A stretch of 54,699 nucleotides of DNA, taken from the NCBI RefSeq assembly GCF_031846415.1, contig NZ_JAVRHT010000025.1, positions 1 through 54,699 of the forward strand, written 5' to 3'. The notes under the pieces were generated by a model that was not told the DNA's origin, did not search any database, and worked only from the letters and a program-made list of their open reading frames with translations. Positions 15,565 to 22,933 of this stretch are shown piece after piece. Each line of letters begins with the position of its first letter. Within the stretch, counting starts at the first letter, position 1. The DNA comes from Rubrivirga litoralis. GTDB lineage: Bacteria; Bacteroidota; Rhodothermia; Rhodothermales; Rubricoccaceae. Made by a program: the position numbers and the translations under genes.

Positions 15565-17289
15565 CTACGTCTGGAGCACGCCGACGCGGAACGGCTCGAT
15601 GTCCGGGTTGTGGTCGGCCATCTCGAGGCCGGTCGCGAGCCAGCCGCGCGTCTCGCGCGGGTCGATGAGCGCGTCGACCCAGAGGCGGGCCGCGGCGTAG
15701 ACGGGCGACGTCTGCTCGGCGTAGCGGCGCTCGATCTCGGCGAGGCGCGCGGCGCGGTCGTCGTCGGACAGCTCGAGGCCCTGCTTCGAGAGCTTCCGCT
15801 CCTCGATGGACAGGAGGACTTTGGCGGCCTGCGCCCCGCCCATGACCGCGATCTGCGCCGTCGGCCAGGCGAGCATGAGGCGGGGGTCGTAGGCGCGCCC
15901 GTTGAGGGCGTAGTTGGCGGCCCCGTACGAGTTGCCCACGACGACCGTGAACGTGGGGACGACCGAGTTGGCGACGGCGTTGACCAGCTTGGCCCCGTCC
16001 TTGATGATCCCGCCCTGCTCGGCGCGCGTGCCGACCATGAAGCCGGTCGCGTCCTGGAAAAACACGAGCGGGATCCGCTTCTGGTTGCACTGCATCACGA
16101 ACCGGGCCGCCTTGTCGGCCGCGTCGCCGTAGATGACGCCGCCGATCTGCATCTCGTTCGGCTTCCCCTTCGGCGACGTCGCACGGACGACCTGCCGCTG
16201 GCTCGCCACGATGCCCACGCTCCACCCGTCGACCCGGGCGTAGCCGCAGACGAGCGTCTGCCCGTAGCCGGCCTTGACCTCGGTCCAACTGTCGGCGTCG
16301 ACGATCCGGGCGAGCACCTCGCGTGTGTCGTACGGCTGCTGGCGGCTCTCGGGGAACACGCCGAGCACCTCGTCGACGGGGTACGCGGGCGGGGCGGGGT
16401 CCTGGCGCGTGAAGCCAGCGCGCGGCATCGGCCCCAGCCCGCCGACGAGGTCGCGGATGGTCGCGAGCGCGGTCTCGTCGTCGGGCATCTTGTACTCGCA
16501 GACGCCCGAGATGTCAGTCTGCGTGGTCGCCCCGCCCAGCGTTTCCGAATCGGTCACCTCGCCGATGGCGGCCTGAACGAGGAACGGGCCGGCGAGGAAC
16601 ACGCTGCCCGTGCCGTCGACGATCAGGCTCTCGTCGGACATGATGGGGAGGTACGCCCCGCCCGCGACGCACGAGCCCATGATGGCCGCGATCTGGGGCA
16701 CGCCGAGCGCGCTCAGCCGGGCGTTGTTGCGGAAGATGCGCCCGAAGTGGTCGCGGTCCGGGAAAATCTCGTCCTGCATCGGCAGGAACACGCCGGCCGA
16801 GTCGACGAGGTAGAGGATCGGGATCCGGTTTTCGAGGGCGATCTCCTGGGCGCGGAGGTTCTTCTTGGCCGTGATCGGAAACCACGCGCCGGCCTTCACG
16901 GTGGCGTCGTTGGCGACGATCATGCAGAGGCGGCCCGACACGCGGCCGAGCCCCATGACGGTGCCGCCGGCCGGGCACCCGCCCTCGTCCTCGTACATCC
17001 CGCGCCCGGCGAACAGGCCGATCTCGCGGAAGTCGTCGGCGTCGTCGAGGAGCGCGGCGACCCGCTCGCGGGCGGTCAGCTTGCCGCGCTTGTGCTCGCG
17101 GGCGACGGCCCGCTCGCCGCCGCCGCGGCGGACCTCGGCGGCCTGCTCCTCGAGCCCGGCCAGGAGCCGCTGGTGGGCCGCGACGCGGGCGTCATAGGCC
17201 TCGCGCTCGCGGCCGTCGTCGGGGACGGCCGTCCCCAGCGGGAAGGCGCGGGGCGGGGCGGCGGCATCGGGCGGGGCGGTCTCGGGCAT
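15565..17289 (-). CDS. Acyl-CoA carboxylase carboxyltransferase (beta) subunit
   Basis: A 574-residue carboxyltransferase of the propionyl-/methylcrotonyl-CoA carboxylase type. Two crotonase-like halves are visible: the N-half with KLTARERVAALLDD, FAGRGMYEDEGGCPAGGTVMGL, IVANDATVKAGAWFP and PQIAAIMGSCVAGGAYLP, and the C-half with FMVGTRAEQGGIIKDGAKLV, GNSYGAANYALNGRAYDPRL and AVMGGAQAAKVL. It transfers CO2 from carboxybiotin to an acyl-CoA. The ending (VDALIDPRETRGWLATGLEM) is most like methylcrotonyl-CoA carboxylase. The biotin-carboxylase partner is not next to it. The ATG follows CCACCCCGCCC with two bases between; a TAGATTCC box lies 23 bases before the start. Confidence 0.92.
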   Translation of the reverse strand: MPETAPPDAAAPPRAFPLGTAVPDDGREREAYDARVAAHQRLLAGLEEQAAEVRRGGGERAVAREHKRGKLTARERVAALLDDADDFREIGLFAGRGMYEDEGGCPAGGTVMGLGRVSGRLCMIVANDATVKAGAWFPITAKKNLRAQEIALENRIPILYLVDSAGVFLPMQDEIFPDRDHFGRIFRNNARLSALGVPQIAAIMGSCVAGGAYLPIMSDESLIVDGTGSVFLAGPFLVQAAIGEVTDSETLGGATTQTDISGVCEYKMPDDETALATIRDLVGGLGPMPRAGFTRQDPAPPAYPVDEVLGVFPESRQQPYDTREVLARIVDADSWTEVKAGYGQTLVCGYARVDGWSVGIVASQRQVVRATSPKGKPNEMQIGGVIYGDAADKAARFVMQCNQKRIPLVFFQDATGFMVGTRAEQGGIIKDGAKLVNAVANSVVPTFTVVVGNSYGAANYALNGRAYDPRLMLAWPTAQIAVMGGAQAAKVLLSIEERKLSKQGLELSDDDRAARLAEIERRYAEQTSPVYAAARLWVDALIDPRETRGWLATGLEMADHNPDIEPFRVGVLQT

Positions 17290-17312
17290 CCGGGCGGGGT
17301 GGCGGTGGGGCC

Positions 17313-17320
17313 GGAATCTA
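17313..17320 (-). promoter_or_regulatory. Candidate -7 box before the acyl-CoA carboxylase gene
   Basis: TAGATTCC on the minus strand, 23 bases before the ATG, matches five of six fixed positions of TAnnTTTG. Weak alone; it is listed because similar boxes occur at the same distance before the M28 peptidase and rlmD genes. Confidence 0.3.
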
Positions 17321-17374
17321 CCTGCTCGCCCTCGCGTCCCGCTCCGGCGGAGCCCGCCCCGCCCGCGAACAGAA

Positions 17375-17405
17375 AGCGGCGCGCCCTCCGAGAAGGCGCG
17401 CCGCT
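17375..17405 (-). terminator. Intrinsic terminator of csbD
   Basis: An 11-base perfect stem, AGCGGCGCGCC and GGCGCGCCGCT, with a 9-base loop. Read on the minus strand it lies just after the csbD stop and is followed by TTTCTGTT. Confidence 0.8.
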
Positions 17406-17426
17406 GGTCGGCCCGTCGGGCGGTCC

Positions 17427-17615
17427 CTACAGGAACGCCGACATCTTGCGCATGATGAGCTGCCGGTCCTCGCCCGTCTGCACGTGGATGAGGTTGACCA
17501 TCTGGCTCAGGTTGCCCCGGGCCTTCTTCATCTCGTCCTCGTCGAGGTCGTCCCAGGTGGACATGATCTGCCCCTTCATGCGCTCCCAGTTGTCGATCAT
17601 CCGCTGCTTGCCCAT
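17427..17615 (-). CDS. CsbD-like stress protein
   Basis: A 62-residue CsbD-family protein: NWERMKGQIMSTWDDLDEDE followed by a helical KARGNLSQMVNLIHVQTG, the usual pattern of W-x2-x-KG and D-x-L-x-D. CsbD proteins are small acidic stress proteins induced by general stress in other bacteria; the mechanism is unknown. It is a single gene with its own promoter (TTTG-N20-TAGCTTTG at 17661-17692) and terminator, so it is expressed independently. The start at 17615 is preferred over an upstream in-frame ATG because homology begins there and the promoter lies about 45 bases before it. Confidence 0.9.
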   Translation of the reverse strand: MGKQRMIDNWERMKGQIMSTWDDLDEDEMKKARGNLSQMVNLIHVQTGEDRQLIMRKMSAFL

Positions 17616-17660
17616 CGTGGTCGTGTGTCTGTGTCCCGCCCGGACGGTGAATGCGTGCCC

Positions 17661-17692
17661 CAAAGCTACGGGGCGGACTCGCCCCTGACAAA
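17661..17692 (-). promoter_or_regulatory. Bacteroidota-type promoter of csbD
   Basis: On the minus strand, TTTG (17692-17689), 20 bases, then TAGCTTTG (17668-17661), a full match to the -33/-7 pattern TTTG/TAnnTTTG used by the housekeeping sigma factor of Bacteroidota. The predicted start of transcription is about 40 bases before the csbD ATG. Confidence 0.75.
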
Positions 17693-17728
17693 CGGGCGGG
17701 CGGGGCGGTCTCGTGCCCGCCCCGCCCG

Positions 17729-18451
17729 CTACGCCACGCCCCAGGACTGGACGGCCCCGAGCAGCTTCCGCTTGGCGACCGGCAGGAGCGTCTCGTCGAC
17801 CGGGAGGTCGAGGTCAGCGCGGAGCGCGAACGTGGCCGGGGCGGGGAGGTCGGGGTCGGCCTGGGCGAGCGCGGCCTTCCACGCCGCGGGCGGGGCGGCC
17901 GGGTCGAGGTCGACGGCCACGGCCGACGTTCGCAGCGCACGGTAGCGGCCGTCGGCGCCGGCCAACGACGAGACGCGGTAGCGCAGCGGGCGGACCGCCC
18001 CGCCCCCGGCGACCACGAGGTAGCCCTCGTCGCGGTACGCCGGCACCACGCCGACGGCGGCCAGCGCCGCGTGCTCGGCGGCGAACTCGTAGAGCGCCTG
18101 CCCCTCGCGTACGGCCCCGGCCACGCGCGGCTGCGCCCACCGCGCGAGGCTGAGCGCGAGCGGGGCGGGCGGGGCGGCATGGACCACGCGCCCGGCCTCC
18201 CAGTCCACGCCGACGGCGGGGCCGGAGCCCGAGCCCTCGACGCGGCCGGCGCCGTCGAGGAGCGTGCGGAGGTCGCGGTGGAGCCCGACGAGGCGGGCGA
18301 GGTCGGGGGCCACGCAGTTCCGGGCGAACGCACGCCGCGCCCGCTGGAGGGCGGCGAGCACGCGGTAGCGGGCGGCCTCGGCGTCGGCGGCCGCGGCGAA
18401 CAGGTCGAGCGAGAGGTCGGGCATGTCCGGGGGGGGTGTTCGTTCGTTCAT
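17729..18451 (-). CDS. Conserved protein of unknown function
   Basis: A 240-residue soluble protein that I do not recognise. It is alanine-rich, with a helical N-terminal half (LDLFAAAADAEAARYRVLAALQRARRAFARN, given here by region 15-45) and a later mixed part with REGQALYEFAAEHAALAAVG, VPAYRDEGYLVVAGGG and DLPVDETLLPVAKRKLLG. It has no signal peptide and no membrane segment. Consistent codon bias over the full length supports it as a real gene. ATG at 18451 is chosen because GGAAG lies about eight bases before it; ATG at 18424 is an alternative. It lies between csbD (same strand) and murA (divergent). Confidence 0.65.
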   Translation of the reverse strand: MNERTPPPDMPDLSLDLFAAAADAEAARYRVLAALQRARRAFARNCVAPDLARLVGLHRDLRTLLDGAGRVEGSGSGPAVGVDWEAGRVVHAAPPAPLALSLARWAQPRVAGAVREGQALYEFAAEHAALAAVGVVPAYRDEGYLVVAGGGAVRPLRYRVSSLAGADGRYRALRTSAVAVDLDPAAPPAAWKAALAQADPDLPAPATFALRADLDLPVDETLLPVAKRKLLGAVQSWGVA

Positions 18452-18718
18452 AGATTCTTCCAAAGATCGCGCCAAGCGCCAGGGCACTCCGCCGTGCCTC
18501 GGGTGGAGGAGAAGGAGGGTGAGGCGCACTTCTTGCCCGGGGGCGGGCCGTGCCCACCCCGCGCCCCGCCTGCTCGCCCCGTTCGCTCAGCCTGGGCGGG
18601 GCGGCGGAAGCAGGCACAGCAGGCGGGGCGGCCCCCTCTTCCCCACGCCCCGCCCGAACCCTCGGCTGCCCGGCGCGCGTTGCGATCTTCCCCACCTGTG
18701 CCCCACCCCGCCCGATCT

Positions 18719-20047
18719 ATGGACAAGCTCGTCGTACACGGAGGCCGCCCGCTCACCGGCACCCTCCACGTCGGAGGCTCCAAGAACACCGCCCTGCCGC
18801 TCATGGCCGCCGCCGTCCTCGCTGACGGCGCGACGACGATCCACAACATCCCCGTGCTCCAGGACGTCGCCACGTTCGCGAACGTGATCCGCGTGACCGG
18901 CTGCACGGTCGACTGGAACCCGGACGACGACCCGAACACGCCGGAGTCGATCACGATCGACGCCTCGGGCATCCACCACTTCGAGGCGCCGTACGACCTC
19001 GTCAAGAAGATGCGGGCCTCGTTCTACATGCTCGGCGCGCTCCTCGGGCGGGGCGGCAAGGCGCGCGTGTCGCTCCCGGGCGGGTGCGCGTGGGGGCCGC
19101 GGCCGGTCGACCTCCACATCGAGGGGATGAAGGCGCTGGGCGCCGAGATCCGCGAGGAGGGCGGTTACGTGATCGCCGAGGCCCCGGGCGGGCGGCTCAA
19201 GGGCGGGCGCATGCGGTTCGAGCCCGTGAGCGTCGGGGCCACCATCAACGTGCTCCTGGCCGCGGTGACGGCCGAGGGCGAGACGGTCCTCGAGAACACG
19301 GCGGCCGAGCCGGACGTGGTCGTGTTCGGCCAGATGCTCCAGGCGATGGGCGCCCAGATCGACGGGTTGGGCACCGACACGATCACGGTCCAGGGCGTGG
19401 AGCGGATGAACCCGGTCGAGTTCACGAACTGCCCCGACCGGATCGAGCTAGGCACCTACATGATCGCGGCGGCCCTCGCCACCCCGCCCGGCGAGACGCT
19501 CACGATCACGGGCGCCCAGCCCGAGCACCTCGGCCCCGACTTTACCGAGCGGTTCCGCGAGACCGGCGTCCCGTTCGAGTTCGACGGCGACGTGGTCCGC
19601 GTGACGGGCGTCGAGACGGTCCGGCCCGTGTCGGTTGAGACGGCGCCCTACCCGGGCTTCGCGACCGACCTCCAGGCCCAGTGGACGGTCTTGATGGCGC
19701 AGGCCGACGGTCCGTCGACGGTCCGCGACACGGTCTACACCGACCGCTTCAAGCACGTCCCCGAGCTCCGCCGCCTGGGCGCCGACCTCCAGGTCAAGGG
19801 CGACACGGTTGAGGTCGCCGGCCGCAACGGGCGCCCGCTGAGCGGGGCCACGGTCATGAGCACGGACCTCCGCGCGAGCGTGTCGCTGGTCCTCGCCGGC
19901 ATGGTCGCCGAGGGGACGACGAACGTGCTCCGGGTGTACCACCTCGACCGCGGCTACGAGCGGATCGAGCACAAGCTCCAGGGCGCCGGCGTCGACATCG
20001 CCCGCGAGCAGTACGACGAGGCCCACGCCGAGGGCGTCCCGGCCTAG
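18719..20047 (+). CDS. murA: UDP-N-acetylglucosamine 1-carboxyvinyltransferase
   Basis: A 442-residue MurA, which transfers enolpyruvate from PEP to UDP-GlcNAc in the first committed step of peptidoglycan synthesis in the cytosol. The family start GGRPLTGTLHVGGSKNTALP contains the conserved Lys-Asn pair, and the active-site loop SLPGGCAWGPRPVDLHIEG carries Cys123, the residue attacked by fosfomycin. Later marks are LENTAAEPDVVVFG, PYPGFATDLQAQW and VYHLDRGYERIEHKL. Because the cysteine is present, fosfomycin sensitivity at the target is expected. The start follows CCACCCCGCCC by five bases, and the stop is directly followed by CCGCCCCGCCC. Confidence 0.97.
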   Translation: MDKLVVHGGRPLTGTLHVGGSKNTALPLMAAAVLADGATTIHNIPVLQDVATFANVIRVTGCTVDWNPDDDPNTPESITIDASGIHHFEAPYDLVKKMRASFYMLGALLGRGGKARVSLPGGCAWGPRPVDLHIEGMKALGAEIREEGGYVIAEAPGGRLKGGRMRFEPVSVGATINVLLAAVTAEGETVLENTAAEPDVVVFGQMLQAMGAQIDGLGTDTITVQGVERMNPVEFTNCPDRIELGTYMIAAALATPPGETLTITGAQPEHLGPDFTERFRETGVPFEFDGDVVRVTGVETVRPVSVETAPYPGFATDLQAQWTVLMAQADGPSTVRDTVYTDRFKHVPELRRLGADLQVKGDTVEVAGRNGRPLSGATVMSTDLRASVSLVLAGMVAEGTTNVLRVYHLDRGYERIEHKLQGAGVDIAREQYDEAHAEGVPA

Positions 20048-20068
20048 CCGCCCCGCCCGCCGGTTTTT

Positions 20069-20099
20069 CCGCCCCGCCCGAAGCGTTCGGGCGGGGCGG
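20069..20099. terminator. GC-rich hairpin after murA, possible bidirectional terminator
   Basis: A 14-base perfect stem, CCGCCCCGCCCGAA and TTCGGGCGGGGCGG, with a 3-base loop. It is formed by two inverted copies of the genome's GC motif and lies between the convergent murA and vapC genes. A T5 run precedes rather than follows it on the plus strand, so it is not a classical terminator for murA. Confidence 0.45.
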
Positions 20100-20131
20100 C
20101 GCTGGTATCGAGCGGCACGCGGGCGGGGCGG
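20069..20131 (+). repeat. Direct repeat left of vapBC
   Basis: The hairpin CCGCCCCGCCCGAA/TTCGGGCGGGGCGG plus its downstream part (GCGGCGCTGGTA...AGCGGCACG) recurs at 20852-20909 on the other side of the vapBC operon with the same order and spacing. Confidence 0.75.
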
Positions 20132-20137
20132 CCCGCC

Positions 20138-20548
20138 CTACGCGCCCGCCGGACCGTCGCCGTAGTCGTCGATCGAGACGGCGACGCCGGGGCACGCGGC
20201 CAGCACGCGGCCGTCGTCGGTGACAAGCGGGGCGGCGAGCGCTTCGGCGAGGGCCACGAACTCGGCGTCGTAGCCGGTGAGCCCGCGCGCGAACGCGGCG
20301 TCGAGCACGGCGGCGGGGTCTACAGGAGTGTCCACTACGAGCGCGCGGCCGGCGCCCCACGCCTCGTGAGCCTCCGCGCGCGTGAGGCGACCGGCCCGGA
20401 CGTGCATGACGAGCGCGTTGCGGAATTCGCTCGCCCAGAGCGGCGGCGCGGCCCAAAAAGGGTCGCGTTCGCGGACCCGCTCGGCGTCTTGTGCTCGGTC
20501 TCCCCCAGTCGTGGCGTAGACGACGAGGTTGGTGTCGGCGACGATCAA
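20138..20548 (-). CDS. vapC: PIN-domain toxin VapC
   Basis: A 136-residue PIN-domain ribonuclease. The acidic metal-binding residues are in place: Asp in IVADTNLVVY, Glu in WASEFRNALV, Asp in LTGYDAEFVALAE and Asp in LVTDDGRVL. VapC toxins cut specific RNAs such as initiator tRNA or the sarcin-ricin loop; the target here is unknown. It uses a TTG start overlapping the antitoxin stop as TTGA, so translation is coupled and the toxin probably kept at low level. The nearest ATG-type alternative would lose the first catalytic strand. The operon is bounded by direct repeats, a sign of insertion or local duplication. Confidence 0.9.
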   Translation of the reverse strand: MIVADTNLVVYATTGGDRAQDAERVRERDPFWAAPPLWASEFRNALVMHVRAGRLTRAEAHEAWGAGRALVVDTPVDPAAVLDAAFARGLTGYDAEFVALAEALAAPLVTDDGRVLAACPGVAVSIDDYGDGPAGA

Positions 20549-20796
20549 GGCCGCCCCTGCTCGATGGCCTCCTGGACCTCCTCCGCGGTCAGGGGCTTGA
20601 ACCCTCGGGCGGCCAACCGTTCCCGGAGAGCCGTCGCCTGCTCCCACGCCTCGTCCTTCTCGGGCTGAGGAGCCCTCACCGCCTCCTCCAGCAGCCGGAC
20701 CGCTTCGCGGTCGATGCTCCGGCGGTTTCGCTCCGCCCGCTCCTTTAGCCGGCGGTGGAGGTCGTCGGGGACGTTCTGGAGCGTGAGGGTCGCCAT
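20545..20796 (-). CDS. vapB: Antitoxin of the VapB/FitA ribbon-helix-helix type
   Basis: An 83-residue antitoxin. The N-terminal ATLTLQNVPDDLHRRLKERA ... RRSIDREAVRLLEEAV is the ribbon-helix-helix DNA-binding fold of FitA/Arc-like antitoxins: strand, helix A with D-D-L-x2-R-L, helix B with S-I-x2-E. The C-terminal part (about 48-83, with FKPLTAEEVQEAIEQGRP) would wrap around the VapC active site. It should repress its own promoter with VapC as co-repressor. ATG at 20796 is chosen because the first strand begins right after it; the upstream in-frame extension is translated GC-motif sequence. Confidence 0.9.
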   Translation of the reverse strand: MATLTLQNVPDDLHRRLKERAERNRRSIDREAVRLLEEAVRAPQPEKDEAWEQATALRERLAARGFKPLTAEEVQEAIEQGRP

Positions 20797-20851
20797 GAGT
20801 GCGGGGGCAGGACGGTCGCGGGCGTGGAACGTACGGCCCCGGTACGCGCTC

Positions 20852-20909
20852 CCGCCCCGCCCGAACGCTTCGGGCGGGGCGGCGCCAGTACAGAGCGGCA
20901 CGGGGGCGG
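20852..20909 (+). repeat. Direct repeat right of vapBC
   Basis: CCGCCCCGCCCGAA/TTCGGGCGGGGCGG (stem 20852-20865 and 20869-20882) with downstream GCGGCGCCAGTA...AGCGGCACG. It is the partner of the repeat at 20069-20131, and lies between the vapB start and crtI. Confidence 0.75.
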
Positions 20910-21032
20910 CCACCCCGCCCGCCGCGCCGCCGTCGGGGCTCTCCTGACGCGGGCGGAGCCCGGGGCGGGGCGGGGACCGCGGGCGGGCTGGCGCGTAGGC
21001 CGAAGGCCACCACCCCGCCCCGACGCAGACGC

Positions 21033-22661
21033 ATGGACCGCAAGAAGGCAGTAGTCATCGGCTCCGGCATCGGCGGCCTCGCGTGCGCGATCCGGCTCCA
21101 GAGCCTCGGGTTCGACACGACGGTCGTCGAGAAGCTGGACGCCCCGGGCGGGCGGGCGTACGTCCGCCGCGCCCAGGGCTTCACGTTCGACATGGGGCCG
21201 ACCGTCCTCACGGTCCCCCACTTTATCGAGGAGCTGTTCGCGCTCGAACGCGACCACGCGCGGCTGGGCGAGCCCGACTTCCCCGAGCACACGCTGGGCG
21301 ACGGCGCGCGCGTGACCGAGGGCACGAGCGGCGGGCCGGCCACGAGCCGCTACGTCGAGCTCGTGCCCGTGACGCCGTTCTACCGGATCTACTTCGACGA
21401 CGGCACCCATTTCGACTACGACGCCGACCCGGACAAGCTGCGGGCCGAGATCGAGAAGATCGCGCCCGAGGACCTCGACGGCTACGAGCGGTTCCACCGC
21501 GCGGCCAAGGCCATCTTCGACCGCGGGTTCCTGGAGCTGGGCTACACCTACTTCGGCAACGTCCGCTCCATGCTCGGCGTCACGGCCGACCTGTTCCGGC
21601 TGGACGCGGTGCGGCCGCTGTTCTCGTTCGTCAAGAAGTACTTCACGAGCGACAAGATGCGGCAGGTCTTCAGCTTCGAGCCGCTCCTCGTCGGCGGCAA
21701 CCCGCAGAAGGTGCCGGCCATCTACGCCATGATCCACTTCGTCGAGCGGACGTGGGGGATCCACTTCGCGATGGGCGGGACGGGCGCGCTCGTCCAGGCG
21801 TTCGTCCAGAAGCTGGAGGAGTTGGGCGGGACGCTCCGTCTAGACAGCGAGGTCGAGCGGATCGACGTGGTGAGGGACGGCCGCCGGCGCCGCACGACGG
21901 GCGTGACGCTCGCGGGCGGCGAGCACATCGAGGCCGACCTCGTCGTCTCCAACGGCGACTACGCCCACACCTACCTCCACCTCGTCGACAAGGAGCACCG
22001 CCGGATCAACCGCGACGCGCTCGTCAAGCTGCGGAAGCAGTCGATGTCGCTCTTCGTGATCTACTTCGGCTACGAAAAGCGCGAGGGCGACCCCGACCTC
22101 CAGCACCACAACATCATCCTCGGCCCGCGCTACGAGGAGCTCCTGACCGACATCTTCGACCGCAAGGTGCTCGCCGACGACTTCAGCCAGTACCTCCACG
22201 TCCCCACGCTGACCGACCCGAGCCTGGCGCCCGAGGGCCACCACGCGGCCTACACCCTGATCCCGGTCCCCAACAACCAGAGCGGGCTGGACTGGGACGC
22301 CCTCGGCGACGGGTTCGCGGACAAGGTGCTGGGGTTCCTCGACGAGCGCGGCTACATCCCCGACCTCAAGGAGCGCATCGTGTACCAGAGCTACGTCACG
22401 CCCGACTACTTCGAGGGCACGCTGAACTCGTACGCGGGCAACGGCTTCGGCGTCGAGCCGGTCCTCATCCAGTCGGCCTTTTTCCGGCCGCACAACCGGA
22501 GCGAGGACGTCGAGAACCTCTACCTCGTCGGGCAGGGGACGCAGCCGGGCGGCGGGACGCCGTCGGTGATGATGTCGGCCAAGATGACGGCGCGCGAGGT
22601 GGCCCGCGACTTCGACGTGCCGGCCGAGATCGCGAACGGCGTACCCGCTGGGGTGGCGTAA
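21033..22661 (+). CDS. crtI: Phytoene desaturase (CrtI type)
   Basis: A 542-residue FAD-dependent desaturase of carotenoid synthesis. The N-terminal FAD site AVVIGSGIGGLACAIRLQSL (about 6-25) and VVEKLDAPGGRAYVRRAQGF are followed by the C-terminal signature LYLVGQGTQPGGGTPSVMMS. CrtI converts phytoene through several desaturations, mostly to lycopene, at the membrane surface. Length is slightly above the usual 490-510, with an acidic insert near 90-115. The result fits a red-pigmented member of Rhodothermota. No crtB or other carotenoid gene is adjacent, so the pathway is dispersed. A spheroidene- or diapophytoene-type desaturase is an alternative that sequence alone cannot exclude. Confidence 0.9.
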   Translation: MDRKKAVVIGSGIGGLACAIRLQSLGFDTTVVEKLDAPGGRAYVRRAQGFTFDMGPTVLTVPHFIEELFALERDHARLGEPDFPEHTLGDGARVTEGTSGGPATSRYVELVPVTPFYRIYFDDGTHFDYDADPDKLRAEIEKIAPEDLDGYERFHRAAKAIFDRGFLELGYTYFGNVRSMLGVTADLFRLDAVRPLFSFVKKYFTSDKMRQVFSFEPLLVGGNPQKVPAIYAMIHFVERTWGIHFAMGGTGALVQAFVQKLEELGGTLRLDSEVERIDVVRDGRRRRTTGVTLAGGEHIEADLVVSNGDYAHTYLHLVDKEHRRINRDALVKLRKQSMSLFVIYFGYEKREGDPDLQHHNIILGPRYEELLTDIFDRKVLADDFSQYLHVPTLTDPSLAPEGHHAAYTLIPVPNNQSGLDWDALGDGFADKVLGFLDERGYIPDLKERIVYQSYVTPDYFEGTLNSYAGNGFGVEPVLIQSAFFRPHNRSEDVENLYLVGQGTQPGGGTPSVMMSAKMTAREVARDFDVPAEIANGVPAGVA

Positions 22662-22933
22662 GGCCACCGCCCCGCCCCCGTGTCCGCCCCGCCCTCAGGG
22701 GCGGGGTGGCGCCACAGCGACACCGCCCCCGGAACAACGAAGCTCCCTGGGCGCTACGCCACCCCGCCCGGGCGGGGCGGGCTCTGGGGGCGGGACGGGT
22801 TCCGAGGCCCAGCTCAGGAGAGGCCGCCGGTGGGGCTGGTGGAGCAACACGAAACGGCCCCTGCGGGCGTTGGTTGAAGAGGCTGCCGGACCCCGCCCGG
22901 GCGGCCTCTCCAAGAGCTCCTCCAACCCGCCTT
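22662..22933. other. Intergenic region before degP
   Basis: No gene seen. It contains an exactly abutting inverted pair of the GC motif, CCACCCCGCCC then GGGCGGGGCGG, near 22760-22781, and another pair around 22667-22708. The degP promoter should lie in the last 120 bases, but no clear elements are visible. Confidence 0.6.

Noticed and set aside
20069..20099. Classical terminator for murA.
   Set aside because: The T5 run is before the hairpin on the plus strand, so it does not fit the usual order; kept only as a possible bidirectional hairpin.
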